Of a stretch of DNA of 64,000 nt, positions 6,795 to 14,886 are shown one piece after another. Numbering within the stretch: the first letter of the stretch is position 1; each line of letters begins with the position of its first letter. The notes under the pieces were generated by a model that saw only the letters and a list, made by a program, of their open reading frames with translations, ran no database searches and was not told the DNA's origin. Position numbers and translations under genes: made by a program. Source of the stretch: an uncultured Bacteroidales bacterium (GTDB lineage: Bacteria; Bacteroidota; Bacteroidia; Bacteroidales; Paludibacteraceae); assembly GCA_902798965.1 (NCBI GenBank), contig CADBYS010000010.1, positions 38,925-102,924 of the forward strand. The letters run 5' to 3'.

Positions 6795-8396
6795 TTACAT
6801 TTGTTTGCGCAGGCGGGCGATGGTTTTGCCCAGTTGCTGGCGGTACTTGCTGATGGTACGTCGGGCGATGGGATAACCTGCCTCCTTCATGGCTTGTACC
6901 AGTTCGTCGTCGTTGAGCGGGTGGGCTTTATCCTCGCGGTCGATGATCTCGCGTAGTGCCTGTTTTATCTCGCGCGTTGATACCTCGTCACCCTCCACAT
7001 TCTGCATGCCTTCGGAGAAGAAATGTTTGAGTGGGAAGACCCCGAACTCCGTTTGTACGTACTTGGAGTTGCTGACGCGCGAGATGGTCGATACATCGTA
7101 GCCGGTCTTGTTGGCTATATCCTGTAGGATCATCGGTTTGAGCGCCGCGTCGTCGCCTTCGTAGAAGAACTCTTTTTGCTCTTCGATGATAGCGAGCATG
7201 GTGCGTGTGAGCGTCTCGTTGCGTTGCTTGATGGCATCAATGAACCACTTGGCGCTGTCGATCTTCGATTTCACGAACTGCACCGTTTCTTTCTCAGCAT
7301 CGGTGAGCTGGTTGCGTCGTCCGGCATAATCCTTCATCATCTGCTGGTAGTCGCTGCTGACATGCAGATCGGGTATCTCACTGTCAAGCAGTTGCATAAC
7401 CAGTTCGCCGTCGCGGTTCTCGACGAGGAAATCGGGGATGATCGTTGCTCCGTGCGTGGAGTAGTTCGTGCCCGACCATTCGGCGCCCGGAGTGGGGTTG
7501 AGATGTTCGATCTCGGTAATCACATCGCGCATCTCGTCCTCGCTAAGTCCGCACTTGACGCGTATACGCTCGAAGTGCCGGCGGCTGAAGGCTTCGAAAT
7601 GTTCGTCGAGGATCTGTATTGCCCGTTGCGTGGCAGGTGTCTGTTCGCGTTGCCTGAGCTGGATGAGCAGACACTCCTTCAGATCGTAAGCACCTACGCC
7701 GGGCGGGTCGAACTGCTTGATTTGCCGAATGATATCCTCCATCTGTTCGTGCGGCACGACCAGCGACTCGCGGAAAGCCAGATCGTCCTCCAGCTCTTCC
7801 GCCGTGCGGCGCAGATAGCCATCCTCGTCGATGTTGCCGACCACGAACTTGGCTATATGCCGTTCGGGCTTGGTCATGTGCGTGAGGTACACTTGCGACT
7901 TGAGGTGCTCCACGAGCGACTGCGAACCGCTCAGCGAGGAATCCATTGTATCTTGCTGATCGGCATAGTTCGTCAGGCGCGTCTTGTAGTCGGGCGTTTC
8001 GTCGTCGCTGACGTAATCATCGTAATTGAACTCGGGGTTATCCAGCGGGTTGTCGTACTTCTCATCGTCCTCGTACGGCGTTCCTTCGTCGATGCGGTAC
8101 AAGTCTTCTGTCTCTTCCTCGGCGCGCAGCTTGTCGTCACTGTAGTCATCGCCATCCCCCTCATTGTCAATGGGGTCAGAGTAATCGTCGTCGTACCCCT
8201 CGCTCTTCTTCTGCTCCATCTCTTCGAGCAAGGTTTCCATATCCTTCCCTTCATCCAGGGCAGGATTCTCCTGTAACTCTTCGTTGATGCGCCGTTGCAA
8301 CTCCACACCCGGGATCTCCAACATGCGGATGATCTGAATCTGCTGTGGACTGAGTTTGGTGAGTTGTACTTGCCGTTGTTCTAAGGATAAAGCCAT
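6795..8396 (-). CDS. rpoN: RNA polymerase sigma-54 factor
   Basis: A 533-residue sigma-54. Region I is the glutamine-rich activator-interacting segment (MALSLEQRQVQLTKLSPQQI). A long acidic region II follows at about residues 48-160 (DDDYSDPIDNEGDGDDYSDD). The core-binding domain fills the middle. The RpoN box ARRTISKYRQ lies at about residues 511-520, near the C-terminus. It directs transcription from -24/-12 promoters with AAA+ activators; none of those is encoded in this window. The acidic region is longer than in Proteobacteria, as is normal in Bacteroidota. A heptanucleotide repeat stretch separates it from the downstream end of the DegT gene. Confidence 0.97.
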   Translation of the reverse strand: MALSLEQRQVQLTKLSPQQIQIIRMLEIPGVELQRRINEELQENPALDEGKDMETLLEEMEQKKSEGYDDDYSDPIDNEGDGDDYSDDKLRAEEETEDLYRIDEGTPYEDDEKYDNPLDNPEFNYDDYVSDDETPDYKTRLTNYADQQDTMDSSLSGSQSLVEHLKSQVYLTHMTKPERHIAKFVVGNIDEDGYLRRTAEELEDDLAFRESLVVPHEQMEDIIRQIKQFDPPGVGAYDLKECLLIQLRQREQTPATQRAIQILDEHFEAFSRRHFERIRVKCGLSEDEMRDVITEIEHLNPTPGAEWSGTNYSTHGATIIPDFLVENRDGELVMQLLDSEIPDLHVSSDYQQMMKDYAGRRNQLTDAEKETVQFVKSKIDSAKWFIDAIKQRNETLTRTMLAIIEEQKEFFYEGDDAALKPMILQDIANKTGYDVSTISRVSNSKYVQTEFGVFPLKHFFSEGMQNVEGDEVSTREIKQALREIIDREDKAHPLNDDELVQAMKEAGYPIARRTISKYRQQLGKTIARLRKQM

Positions 8397-8400
8397 ATAG

Positions 8401-8432
8401 ATTGACGATTGACAGATTGACGATTGACGGAT
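8401..8432. repeat. Heptanucleotide repeats between rpoN and the aminotransferase gene
   Basis: GATTGAC-type units (GATTGACGATTGACAGATTG and so on) fill the short gap. Confidence 0.65.
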
Positions 8433-8438
8433 TGCGAT

Positions 8439-9578
8439 TTATGCGTTTACGGCGCTGATTACCTGCTGGGTGATGTAAGCGAGTTGTTCGTCATCCAGCT
8501 CAGTGTGCATAGGCAGCGAGAGCACGCAAGCAGCCAGCTTCTCCGCCACGGGGAAGTCTCCCGCTTTGTAGCGCGGGTCTTGGTACGCCTTCTGCAAGTG
8601 CAGAGGTATAGGATAATAGATCATGGCGGGCACCTTGGCTTCGGTCAGCCGGGCGCGCACCTGATCTCTGTCCACTCCGACGAGCCGGAGCGTATATTGG
8701 TGGAACACGTGTGTGCTGTAGGCAGCCCGTTCGGGTGTGAGTATATGCTCGTTGCCGGCAAACGCGCGGTCGTAGTAGTCGGCTGCGGCTTGGCGTGCGG
8801 CGATGTACTCATCCAGGTGCGGCAGTTTGGTGTCGAGAATTGCTGCCTGGATGGTATCCAGACGCGAGTTGACACCTATCATGTCGTGGTGATAGCGTAC
8901 CTTCATTCCATGGTTAGCAATGACACGAATGCTCTCAGCGAGTGTATCGTCGTTGGTGAACAAGGCGCCTCCGTCACCGTAGCAGCCGAGGTTCTTCGAG
9001 GGGAAGAAACTGGTGCAACCTATCTCGCCCATCGTGCCGGCTTGCGCCGTGCGGCCGTCGCTGAAGGTGTAGCGTGCACCGATTGCTTGCGCCGTATCCT
9101 CTACGACATATAAGTGATGTTCGCGCGCGAGGTTGAGCAGCGGCTCCATGTCGGCGCACTGCCCGAACAGATGAACGGGTACGATGGCTTTCGTGCGCGG
9201 CGTGATAGCTTTGCGTACGGCTTCCACTGACATGTTCATCGTGCCCCATTCCACATCCACAACTACGGGCGTCAAGCCCAGCAGGGCTACGACCTCCGCC
9301 GTGGCGATGAATGTGAACGTAGGCGTGATGACCTCATCGCCCGGACGAAGTCCGAGCGCCATGAGCGCAATCTGCAACGCTTCTGTTCCGTTGGCTACGG
9401 GTATAACATGTTTGGCGCCTGTATAGGCTTCCAGGTTACGGGCAAACTGCTCAACCTGTGCGCCTTTCACGAAGGCTGCACTGTCTATTACTGCTTGTAT
9501 GGCAGCGTCCATCTCAGGCTTAATCTTCTGATACTGGCGCTGCAAGTCCACCATCTGTAGGGGTTTCATAGGCTTCAA
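8439..9578 (-). CDS. DegT/DnrJ/EryC1/StrS-family sugar aminotransferase
   Basis: A 379-residue PLP-dependent enzyme. GTEALQIAL binds the cofactor phosphate, VVEDTAQAIGA (Asp161) contacts the pyridine ring, and SFFPSKNLGCYGDGG contains the Schiff-base Lys195. Members transaminate nucleotide-linked keto-sugars for surface glycans; this one looks closest to the WbpE/PglE type (FxPSKNLG, HGMKVRYHHDMIGVNSRLDTIQAAIL). The start overlaps the ybbR-like gene by 59 nt out of frame. ATGs at 9569 and 9554 are alternatives that would shorten the overlap. No other sugar-nucleotide genes are adjacent, so the pathway is unknown. Confidence 0.9.
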   Translation of the reverse strand: MKPMKPLQMVDLQRQYQKIKPEMDAAIQAVIDSAAFVKGAQVEQFARNLEAYTGAKHVIPVANGTEALQIALMALGLRPGDEVITPTFTFIATAEVVALLGLTPVVVDVEWGTMNMSVEAVRKAITPRTKAIVPVHLFGQCADMEPLLNLAREHHLYVVEDTAQAIGARYTFSDGRTAQAGTMGEIGCTSFFPSKNLGCYGDGGALFTNDDTLAESIRVIANHGMKVRYHHDMIGVNSRLDTIQAAILDTKLPHLDEYIAARQAAADYYDRAFAGNEHILTPERAAYSTHVFHQYTLRLVGVDRDQVRARLTEAKVPAMIYYPIPLHLQKAYQDPRYKAGDFPVAEKLAACVLSLPMHTELDDEQLAYITQQVISAVNA

Positions 9579-10530
9579 TTAAGTATTCAACTTCTTCGGG
9601 TTTGACGCGTAGGCGCGTGATATGCTGGTTCAGACTGACCACCTTGACGCTCAGATGATCGTTGCCGGGTTGCGGCATATCGACGTACGCCTCCATGTCC
9701 TGTTCGGTGATGCTCGCGAACCAAGCCGTGCCTACGCGGAAGGTGACAGTGACTTGTTCGGGAAAGAGATGAAGTATCTGTCCTTTGTCACTCAAGTCAG
9801 GGGTACGGATGGGCACCGTCAGCGCTTTTTCGGTGAACTGCTCGCTTACTACGCTCAGCTGCACACTATCCGGCAACAACCGCAGCCCGGGCGGGCAGAT
9901 GAGCGGCAGACGCGTTACGAACGTGTCGGTTATGCCCTCATAATCGGTCATGGCGGTGGCTACAGAACTGATCTGAGCCAGTTGCTGCTCTGTGCCGTAA
10001 ACGTTCACTTCACTTGGCGTGAGTTGCACCTCGCCGCTGAACTGGTGTTGCGGTGCGGGTTTGGCTTGGCCGGTATATACCACCGGCACGATCTTCTCAT
10101 GTTGGCGGGTGTAACTGCCGCGCAGTACCTCGGGCGTAAATTCCACCAAGCCTGCATCGCCCATCAGTTGCTGCGCAATCATCTGGCGTATCTCGTCCAT
10201 GGGGATGATGAACTGCCCTTCTTCGCTATCGATGTAAAAACTGATATCGAACGTGAGCGCTAACTCCCGTTTGCGGTTGCGGAACAGGTCAACACCTTCG
10301 TCCTCCAGACGGATACGTATATGGTCAGCAGGCTGCTCGATGAAGATATAATCGTCCGGCAGGTTGGCGTAGGTGACAGGAATAGCGAACGTCACTTCGC
10401 GACGCGAACTGAAGGCGTTGGAGAACCAGATGATTGTAGCCAAAAGCACAAACATCAGGTACACCAGCGCATCCCTGCTATGCAGAAAACGCCTGAACTC
10501 GTGCCATTGATGCAAAAGCCACTCCTTCAT
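9520..10530 (-). CDS. YbbR-like domain protein
   Basis: A 336-residue protein with one N-terminal membrane helix (DALVYLMFVLLATIIWFSNAF) followed by tandem YbbR-like beta domains facing the periplasm, such as IPVTYANLPDDYIFIEQPADHIRIRLEDEG and VPVVYTGQAKPAPQHQFSGEVQLTPSEVNVYG. In Firmicutes YbbR/CdaR regulates a diadenylate cyclase; no cyclase gene is next to this copy. In Bacteroidota the yajC-ybbR pairing seen here is common. Confidence 0.85.
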   Translation of the reverse strand: MKEWLLHQWHEFRRFLHSRDALVYLMFVLLATIIWFSNAFSSRREVTFAIPVTYANLPDDYIFIEQPADHIRIRLEDEGVDLFRNRKRELALTFDISFYIDSEEGQFIIPMDEIRQMIAQQLMGDAGLVEFTPEVLRGSYTRQHEKIVPVVYTGQAKPAPQHQFSGEVQLTPSEVNVYGTEQQLAQISSVATAMTDYEGITDTFVTRLPLICPPGLRLLPDSVQLSVVSEQFTEKALTVPIRTPDLSDKGQILHLFPEQVTVTFRVGTAWFASITEQDMEAYVDMPQPGNDHLSVKVVSLNQHITRLRVKPEEVEYLIEAYETPTDGGLAAPVSED

Positions 10531-10575
10531 CCCTGACCTCTGATCTGATTGCTGATATCTGACTTCTGATATTTT

Positions 10576-10929
10576 TTATGCCTGTTGTGCAGGTTGAGCA
10601 TCAGCTGCTGATGCATATACACTGTTCTTGTCAACGCGGATAGTTACATCCTTGTCCACCGTGATGAGGAAATAAGTGTCTTTGACTTCCTTGATTTCGC
10701 CGTAGATGCCTCCGGCTGTAACAACCTTATCACCTTTCTTCATCTCTTCGCGTTGCTTCTGCAACTCTTTCTGCTTCTTCGATTGCGGACGAATCATAAA
10801 GAAGTAGAAGACTACGAAGATCAGGATCATCATAATCCAGAACGACCATTGGCTACCTGCCTGAGCGCCTTCGGGAGCTGTGCCCGCTGCACCGTTTTCC
10901 ATCATCAATAAGATGCTTAATAAATTCAT
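10576..10929 (-). CDS. yajC: Preprotein translocase accessory subunit YajC
   Basis: A 117-residue protein with one N-terminal membrane helix (WSFWIMMILIFVVFYFFMIRPQSKKQKE) containing the YajC hallmark FMIRPQxKK, followed by GDKVVTAGGIYGEIKEV. It associates with SecDF at the inner membrane. The gap to ybbR (10531-10575) contains CTGATNN-type heptanucleotide units. nusB lies 24 nt upstream, forming a nusB-yajC-ybbR unit. Confidence 0.95.
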   Translation of the reverse strand: MNLLSILLMMENGAAGTAPEGAQAGSQWSFWIMMILIFVVFYFFMIRPQSKKQKELQKQREEMKKGDKVVTAGGIYGEIKEVKDTYFLITVDKDVTIRVDKNSVYASAADAQPAQQA

Positions 10930-10953
10930 AATGTATAATTTTAATGCTTAATA

Positions 10954-11910
10954 TTAATCTTCCATCACTTCCGCCTTGAGCAGCTTGTCTTCGCGCTTGA
11001 GCTGGCGGATGATACCGTCCAGAATGCCGTTGATGAAGAAATAGTTCTTCTCGCCCGAGTACTCCTTGGCTATCTCAATATACTCATTCAGAGATATTTG
11101 CAGCGCTATCTCGGGGAAGTTGCAAATCTCCGCCAGCGCCACAATCAGGATCACCCTGTCCATCCACGCTACGCGATCCGGATCCCAGTTCTTGAGGTTG
11201 GCATCAATCAGCCGGTCGTATTCGGCGCGGTTCTGAATGGCGCACATGAGCAGCGAGTTGGCGAAGTTGAGATCATCCTCGGAGTCGAACATCTCCAGCA
11301 GCGGCTGGTCAACACCCTCGTCCTCTTTGAACTTCCTGACGGTCTTCACCACGTACGAGAGCACGACATCCATGTCAATAACCCACGTGAAGTGGTCGAG
11401 CTCCAGCTCCATCTCTTCGAGCGCAGACAGCACCGCTTCGTTGGCGGGCAAGATCTCCGAGTAGATTCGGCGCCAGATACGTTTGTCCTCCTCGTAATCC
11501 GATTCGGCTTGCTCCATGTACTGCTTGTACCATTCCGTGGCTACCAGACTCAGATACACCGATTTGACGGCCGACATGCCGGCTTCCCAACTCAGGTGTC
11601 GCTCCTCGAGTTCACGACGCAAGCGGCGGTTGTTGAACAGCTGCTCGGCAAAGCGGTTCTTGATAAAACGTCTGTTCGGGCGCAAGGGTGTATGCGTAGC
11701 TTGGGCACGCGCTATGCGCTCCTGAAGTTGCTCGTCGGCGTACGTGGTAAGCGCACTCGAGAAGTCCAACAACAGCAGGTACAAATCGTAGGTGTCGGCA
11801 AAACTCTTGAGCAGTTGCTTGCGCGCCTCGGATGGCAGCGAACCTTCGTTTTGGTAATAACCAAACAAGGTCTGAACTACCTTGGTTCGTATTAGTGTAC
11901 GATTGATCAT
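10954..11910 (-). CDS. nusB: Transcription antitermination factor NusB (long Bacteroidota type)
   Basis: A 318-residue protein with the start INRTLIRTKVVQTLFGYYQNEG and the C-terminal NusB RNA-binding fold (DRVILIVALAEICNFPEIALQISLNEYIEIAKEYSGEKNYFFINGILDGIIRQL). It is about twice the length of E. coli NusB because of the Bacteroidota N-terminal extension. It joins NusE/S10 on boxA of rRNA leaders. It is transcribed from its own promoter (11935-11966), divergent from the DUF3276 gene. Confidence 0.93.
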   Translation of the reverse strand: MINRTLIRTKVVQTLFGYYQNEGSLPSEARKQLLKSFADTYDLYLLLLDFSSALTTYADEQLQERIARAQATHTPLRPNRRFIKNRFAEQLFNNRRLRRELEERHLSWEAGMSAVKSVYLSLVATEWYKQYMEQAESDYEEDKRIWRRIYSEILPANEAVLSALEEMELELDHFTWVIDMDVVLSYVVKTVRKFKEDEGVDQPLLEMFDSEDDLNFANSLLMCAIQNRAEYDRLIDANLKNWDPDRVAWMDRVILIVALAEICNFPEIALQISLNEYIEIAKEYSGEKNYFFINGILDGIIRQLKREDKLLKAEVMED

Positions 11911-11934
11911 AACAGCAATTTATAAAAAAACGCA

Positions 11935-11966
11935 CAAAGTTACAAAAAATTTTGCATATTTGCAAG
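11935..11966 (-). promoter_or_regulatory. nusB promoter
   Basis: Minus strand CTTG-N20-TAACTTTG, a one-base variant of the Bacteroidota consensus in the -33 box. Predicted start is near 11928, giving a leader of about 18 nt. Confidence 0.65.
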
Positions 11967-12044
11967 AGTTTATGCAAAAAAAATCGTATTTGGGGTACAA
12001 ATTGACGTTTTTTTGCAAGAAAAATCAATCTTCTGTCAGTTTTG

Positions 12045-12076
12045 TTTGCAAATATCATTTTTTTTTTGTAATTTTG
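12045..12076 (+). promoter_or_regulatory. Promoter of the DUF3276 gene
   Basis: TTTG-N20-TAATTTTG on the plus strand. It leaves a leader of about 80 nt that contains a TGGGGT/ACCCCA hairpin at 12144-12157, just before the start codon. Confidence 0.7.
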
Positions 12077-12165
12077 TAGTCGATTTCGTGAGCGAACGAG
12101 ATCTGCCTTGGGACGGCAAATGTTCCGACAGTAGAATAGTAATTTGGGGTTGACCCCACAGTGAG

Positions 12166-12570
12166 ATGGAAAATCGTAAAATGGATGAGAGACGGGAAAC
12201 CGAGATCGTGTATTCCCGTTCGGTGAAAGCAGGTAAACGTATTTACTACCTGGATGTCAAGAAAGACCGTACGGGTGATTACTACCTGTGTATCACGGAG
12301 AGTAAGAAACGAGTGATGGGTGAGGAAACCCCGCAGTTCGAGAAGCACAAACTCTTCCTTTACAAAGAGGATTTCGAGCACTTCAGCGAAGGTTTGGAGG
12401 ACGTGATTGCTTATGTAAAGGGGCAAGTTGGCGAGATTGAGTCGCGTCGCGAGTGGACACCGGAGCAAGCAGACAAACCCGCCGAGGAGGCTGAGGTTGC
12501 TGCCGAGAAAACCGAAGAAGAGGGCGAAAAGAAACGTGGATTTCTTGGCCGACTCATAGGCAAGGATTAA
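12166..12570 (+). CDS. DUF3276 / PUR-domain nucleic-acid-binding protein
   Basis: A 134-residue protein whose residues ~10-90 form a PUR domain (IVYSRSVKAGKRIYYLDVKKDRTGDYYLCITESKKR ... FEKHKLFLYKEDFEHFSEGLEDVIAYV). The rest is an acidic/alanine linker (EEAEVAAEKTEEEGEKK) and a short basic end. PUR proteins bind single-stranded DNA or RNA. An in-frame ATG at 12181 is an alternative start. A strong hairpin follows the stop. Confidence 0.88.
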   Translation: MENRKMDERRETEIVYSRSVKAGKRIYYLDVKKDRTGDYYLCITESKKRVMGEETPQFEKHKLFLYKEDFEHFSEGLEDVIAYVKGQVGEIESRREWTPEQADKPAEEAEVAAEKTEEEGEKKRGFLGRLIGKD

Positions 12571-12576
12571 AAGCGT

Positions 12577-12604
12577 AGCAAGTGACCCGAACAGGTCACT
12601 TGCT
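12577..12604 (+). terminator. Hairpin terminator after the DUF3276 gene
   Basis: A perfect 11-bp stem (AGCAAGTGACC/GGTCACTTGCT) with a 6-nt loop, 6 nt after the stop codon. There is no U-tract, so it may only attenuate transcription into mnmA. Confidence 0.6.
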
Positions 12605-12692
12605 TGCATATATAGCGGATATTTGCGGCACGATTTTTGAGGGAAAACTTAAGGAAGATATTTGTTCGCAGATAAACAAAGATAGTAGCAGT

Positions 12693-13760
12693 TTGGCAAA
12701 ACGTGTGTTGATAGCGATGTCGGGGGGTATAGACTCCACGGTGAGTGCTTTGCTCTTACTAGAGCAAGGCTATGAGTTGGTGGGTGTTACGTTCCGCACG
12801 TTCGACAGCATCAAGGAGTCGTGTCTTGCCAAGGAGAAAGGCTGCTGCTCGGTGGAGAGCATCATGGAAGCGCGGCACAACGCTGAGCGGATGGGCTTTG
12901 AGCACCACATAGTGGATTTTCGCGACACGTTTCGCGAACATGTGATTCGTAACTTTGTGGACGAGTATGCGCACGGCCGCACGCCTAACCCTTGTGTGCT
13001 GTGCAACAGTCATATCAAGTGGGGTGCGTTGCTCGACGCGGCGCGGGAGTACGGCTGCGAGATGATCGCCACAGGGCACTATGCACGCATTGCCGAGCAT
13101 GGTGGACATATGTACCTCAGGACGGCTGCCGATACGCGCAAAGACCAGACGTACTTCCTGTGGATGCTGACGGAGGACAACCTTAGGCACACGATCTTCC
13201 CGCTGGGTGAGCTGACGAAGGATGAGGTGCGGCAGATAGCCGCGGCGCACGGCTACGCGGCGCTCGTGAAGAAACCCGAATCGCAAGAGGTGTGTTTCAT
13301 TCCGGACAACGACTACCGCGGTTTTCTTGCCCGCGAGGGTGTGCACCCCGAGGCAGGCGAGTACATAGATGCTACGGGCAAGGTGGTAGGCAGGCATGAA
13401 GGCTGCCCGTTCTACACCATCGGTCAGCGCAAAGGCTTGGGCGTGGCACTGGGCTATCCCGCTTTTGTGACGAAGATCGATACCGCCAGCAACCGCATCA
13501 CGCTGGGGCAACACGACGAGCTGAATACTACTATGGTTAGCGCGCGCGAGATGCGCGTACGCGACGCGGAGTGGCTGAGTCGTTCGCCGGAGGTGGAGGC
13601 TCGTATCCGTTATCGCTCAGCGGCTACACCCGCCAGGCTGACGATAGATGGCGACAAGGCTTCGCTGGAGTTCGAGACGCCGGTGTGGGCACCTACGCCC
13701 GGACAATCGCTGGTGCTGTACAAAGACGGTTTGGTTGTCGCCGGTGGAATAATTTGTTAG
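12693..13760 (+). CDS. mnmA: tRNA-specific 2-thiouridylase MnmA
   Basis: A 355-residue enzyme that thiolates U34 of tRNA Lys, Glu and Gln. The PP-loop is RVLIAMSGGIDSTVSALLL. The two catalytic cysteines are in NPCVLCN and ESQEVCFIPD. The family blocks ATGHYARI, DQTYFLW and GQRKGLGVA are present. Start: the frame opens at a GTG (12582) inside the terminator hairpin, which is unlikely. A TTG at 12693 keeps the first beta strand (AKRVLIAM) and gives the usual family length, so it is preferred. The ATG at 12717 would delete that strand. The M23 peptidase gene follows after 3 nt. Confidence 0.93.
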   Translation: MAKRVLIAMSGGIDSTVSALLLLEQGYELVGVTFRTFDSIKESCLAKEKGCCSVESIMEARHNAERMGFEHHIVDFRDTFREHVIRNFVDEYAHGRTPNPCVLCNSHIKWGALLDAAREYGCEMIATGHYARIAEHGGHMYLRTAADTRKDQTYFLWMLTEDNLRHTIFPLGELTKDEVRQIAAAHGYAALVKKPESQEVCFIPDNDYRGFLAREGVHPEAGEYIDATGKVVGRHEGCPFYTIGQRKGLGVALGYPAFVTKIDTASNRITLGQHDELNTTMVSAREMRVRDAEWLSRSPEVEARIRYRSAATPARLTIDGDKASLEFETPVWAPTPGQSLVLYKDGLVVAGGIIC

Positions 13761-13763
13761 ATT

Positions 13764-14732
13764 ATGGCAAAACAACATTTTAATATCAATCCCGAGACGC
13801 TGGAGATGGAGCGTGTGGAGCACGGCTTTGTGTATTGGCTGCGCAGGGCAGGGTGGTACATACTGGGAGGTATATGCCTGGGCATCGTGTTCTTCTATAT
13901 CTTCTTTTCGTTCTTCCCTTCGCCCAAAGAGCGGCAACTCATATCCGAGAAGCAATCGCTGGAAGCGCAGTACGAGTTGCTGGAGAAACGTTGCGAGAGC
14001 ATGCAATTGGTGCTATCCGACCTGCAGCAACGCGATGACAACCTGTACCGTGTGATCCTCGGCGCGGAGCCTATACCTATGTCTTCGCGCAAAGGCATAG
14101 CGCTGAATGCGGATTATTACGACAACATCTCCCGTCAGTCGAATACGCAACTGGCAGCCGACCTGACGCGTAAGGTTGACCTGTTGGAGAAACAGACCTA
14201 TGTGCAGGCCAAGTCCTATGAGGAGATCATCGAGCTGGCCAAGACGCGCGAGATACGTATGGAGAATATCCCTGCCATACAACCGGTGCTCAACAAAGAC
14301 CTGACACGTGTTGCTTCCGGTTACGGCGTACGTATCGATCCCGTGTATCATGTGCGCAAGTTCCACGCCGGCATGGATTTTACCGCGCCTACCGGTACGG
14401 AGGTGTATGCTACGGGTAATGGCAAGGTGAAGTTCGTAGGCTGGAAGCAGGGCTATGGCAATACGGTGATCATCGATCACGATTTCGGTTACGAGACGTT
14501 GTATGCACACCTGTATAAGGCGCTGGTGCGCGTAGGGCAGAAAGTCAAACGTTCGGATATCATCGCGCTGGTGGGCAGTACCGGTAAGTCTACAGGACCT
14601 CACTTGCACTACGAGGTTCATTATCAGGGACATCATATCGATCCGCGCAACTATTATTTCTACGACCTCAATCCCGAAGAGTACGACCGGATGGTGCAGC
14701 TTTCGAACAACTACGGCGATATGTTGGATTAA
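13764..14732 (+). CDS. M23-family metallopeptidase (peptidoglycan endopeptidase)
   Basis: A 322-residue protein with an N-terminal cytoplasmic tail, one membrane helix (GWYILGGICLGIVFFYIFFSFF), a coiled-coil stretch at about residues 50-150 (ERQLISEKQSLEAQYELLEKR), and a C-terminal LytM/M23 domain. Zinc ligands are visible in KFHAGMDF (HxxxD) and GPHLHYEV (HxH). It probably cleaves peptidoglycan cross-links in the periplasm while anchored to the inner membrane, or acts as an activator of amidases. Organisation resembles Bacteroidota M23 proteins of the cell-division/shape type. Confidence 0.92.
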   Translation: MAKQHFNINPETLEMERVEHGFVYWLRRAGWYILGGICLGIVFFYIFFSFFPSPKERQLISEKQSLEAQYELLEKRCESMQLVLSDLQQRDDNLYRVILGAEPIPMSSRKGIALNADYYDNISRQSNTQLAADLTRKVDLLEKQTYVQAKSYEEIIELAKTREIRMENIPAIQPVLNKDLTRVASGYGVRIDPVYHVRKFHAGMDFTAPTGTEVYATGNGKVKFVGWKQGYGNTVIIDHDFGYETLYAHLYKALVRVGQKVKRSDIIALVGSTGKSTGPHLHYEVHYQGHHIDPRNYYFYDLNPEEYDRMVQLSNNYGDMLD

Positions 14733-14814
14733 AGGTTGTTAGGTAGGACTTGACTTGCCTTTGCCCCCGTGTTGACCCCGATTGAGTTGCACACTTTTTG
14801 GACTCGAAGGGTAC

Positions 14815-14851
14815 AAAAAAATATTCAGGCGCGTGGCCTGAATATTTTTTT
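14815..14851. terminator. Bidirectional terminator
   Basis: AAAAATATTCAGGC, a GCGTG loop, then GCCTGAATATTTTTTT. The stem is flanked by A on the left and T on the right, so it can stop both the M23 gene and the convergent DUF2723 gene. Confidence 0.85.
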
Positions 14852-14886
14852 GCTTGTCTTTTGCAGTAGCGATGCCTGTCAAGGCA

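Noticed and set aside
12582-12692. Longer MnmA beginning at a GTG in the terminator hairpin
   Set aside because: The extra 37 residues are absent from the family, and the start lies in a perfect hairpin.
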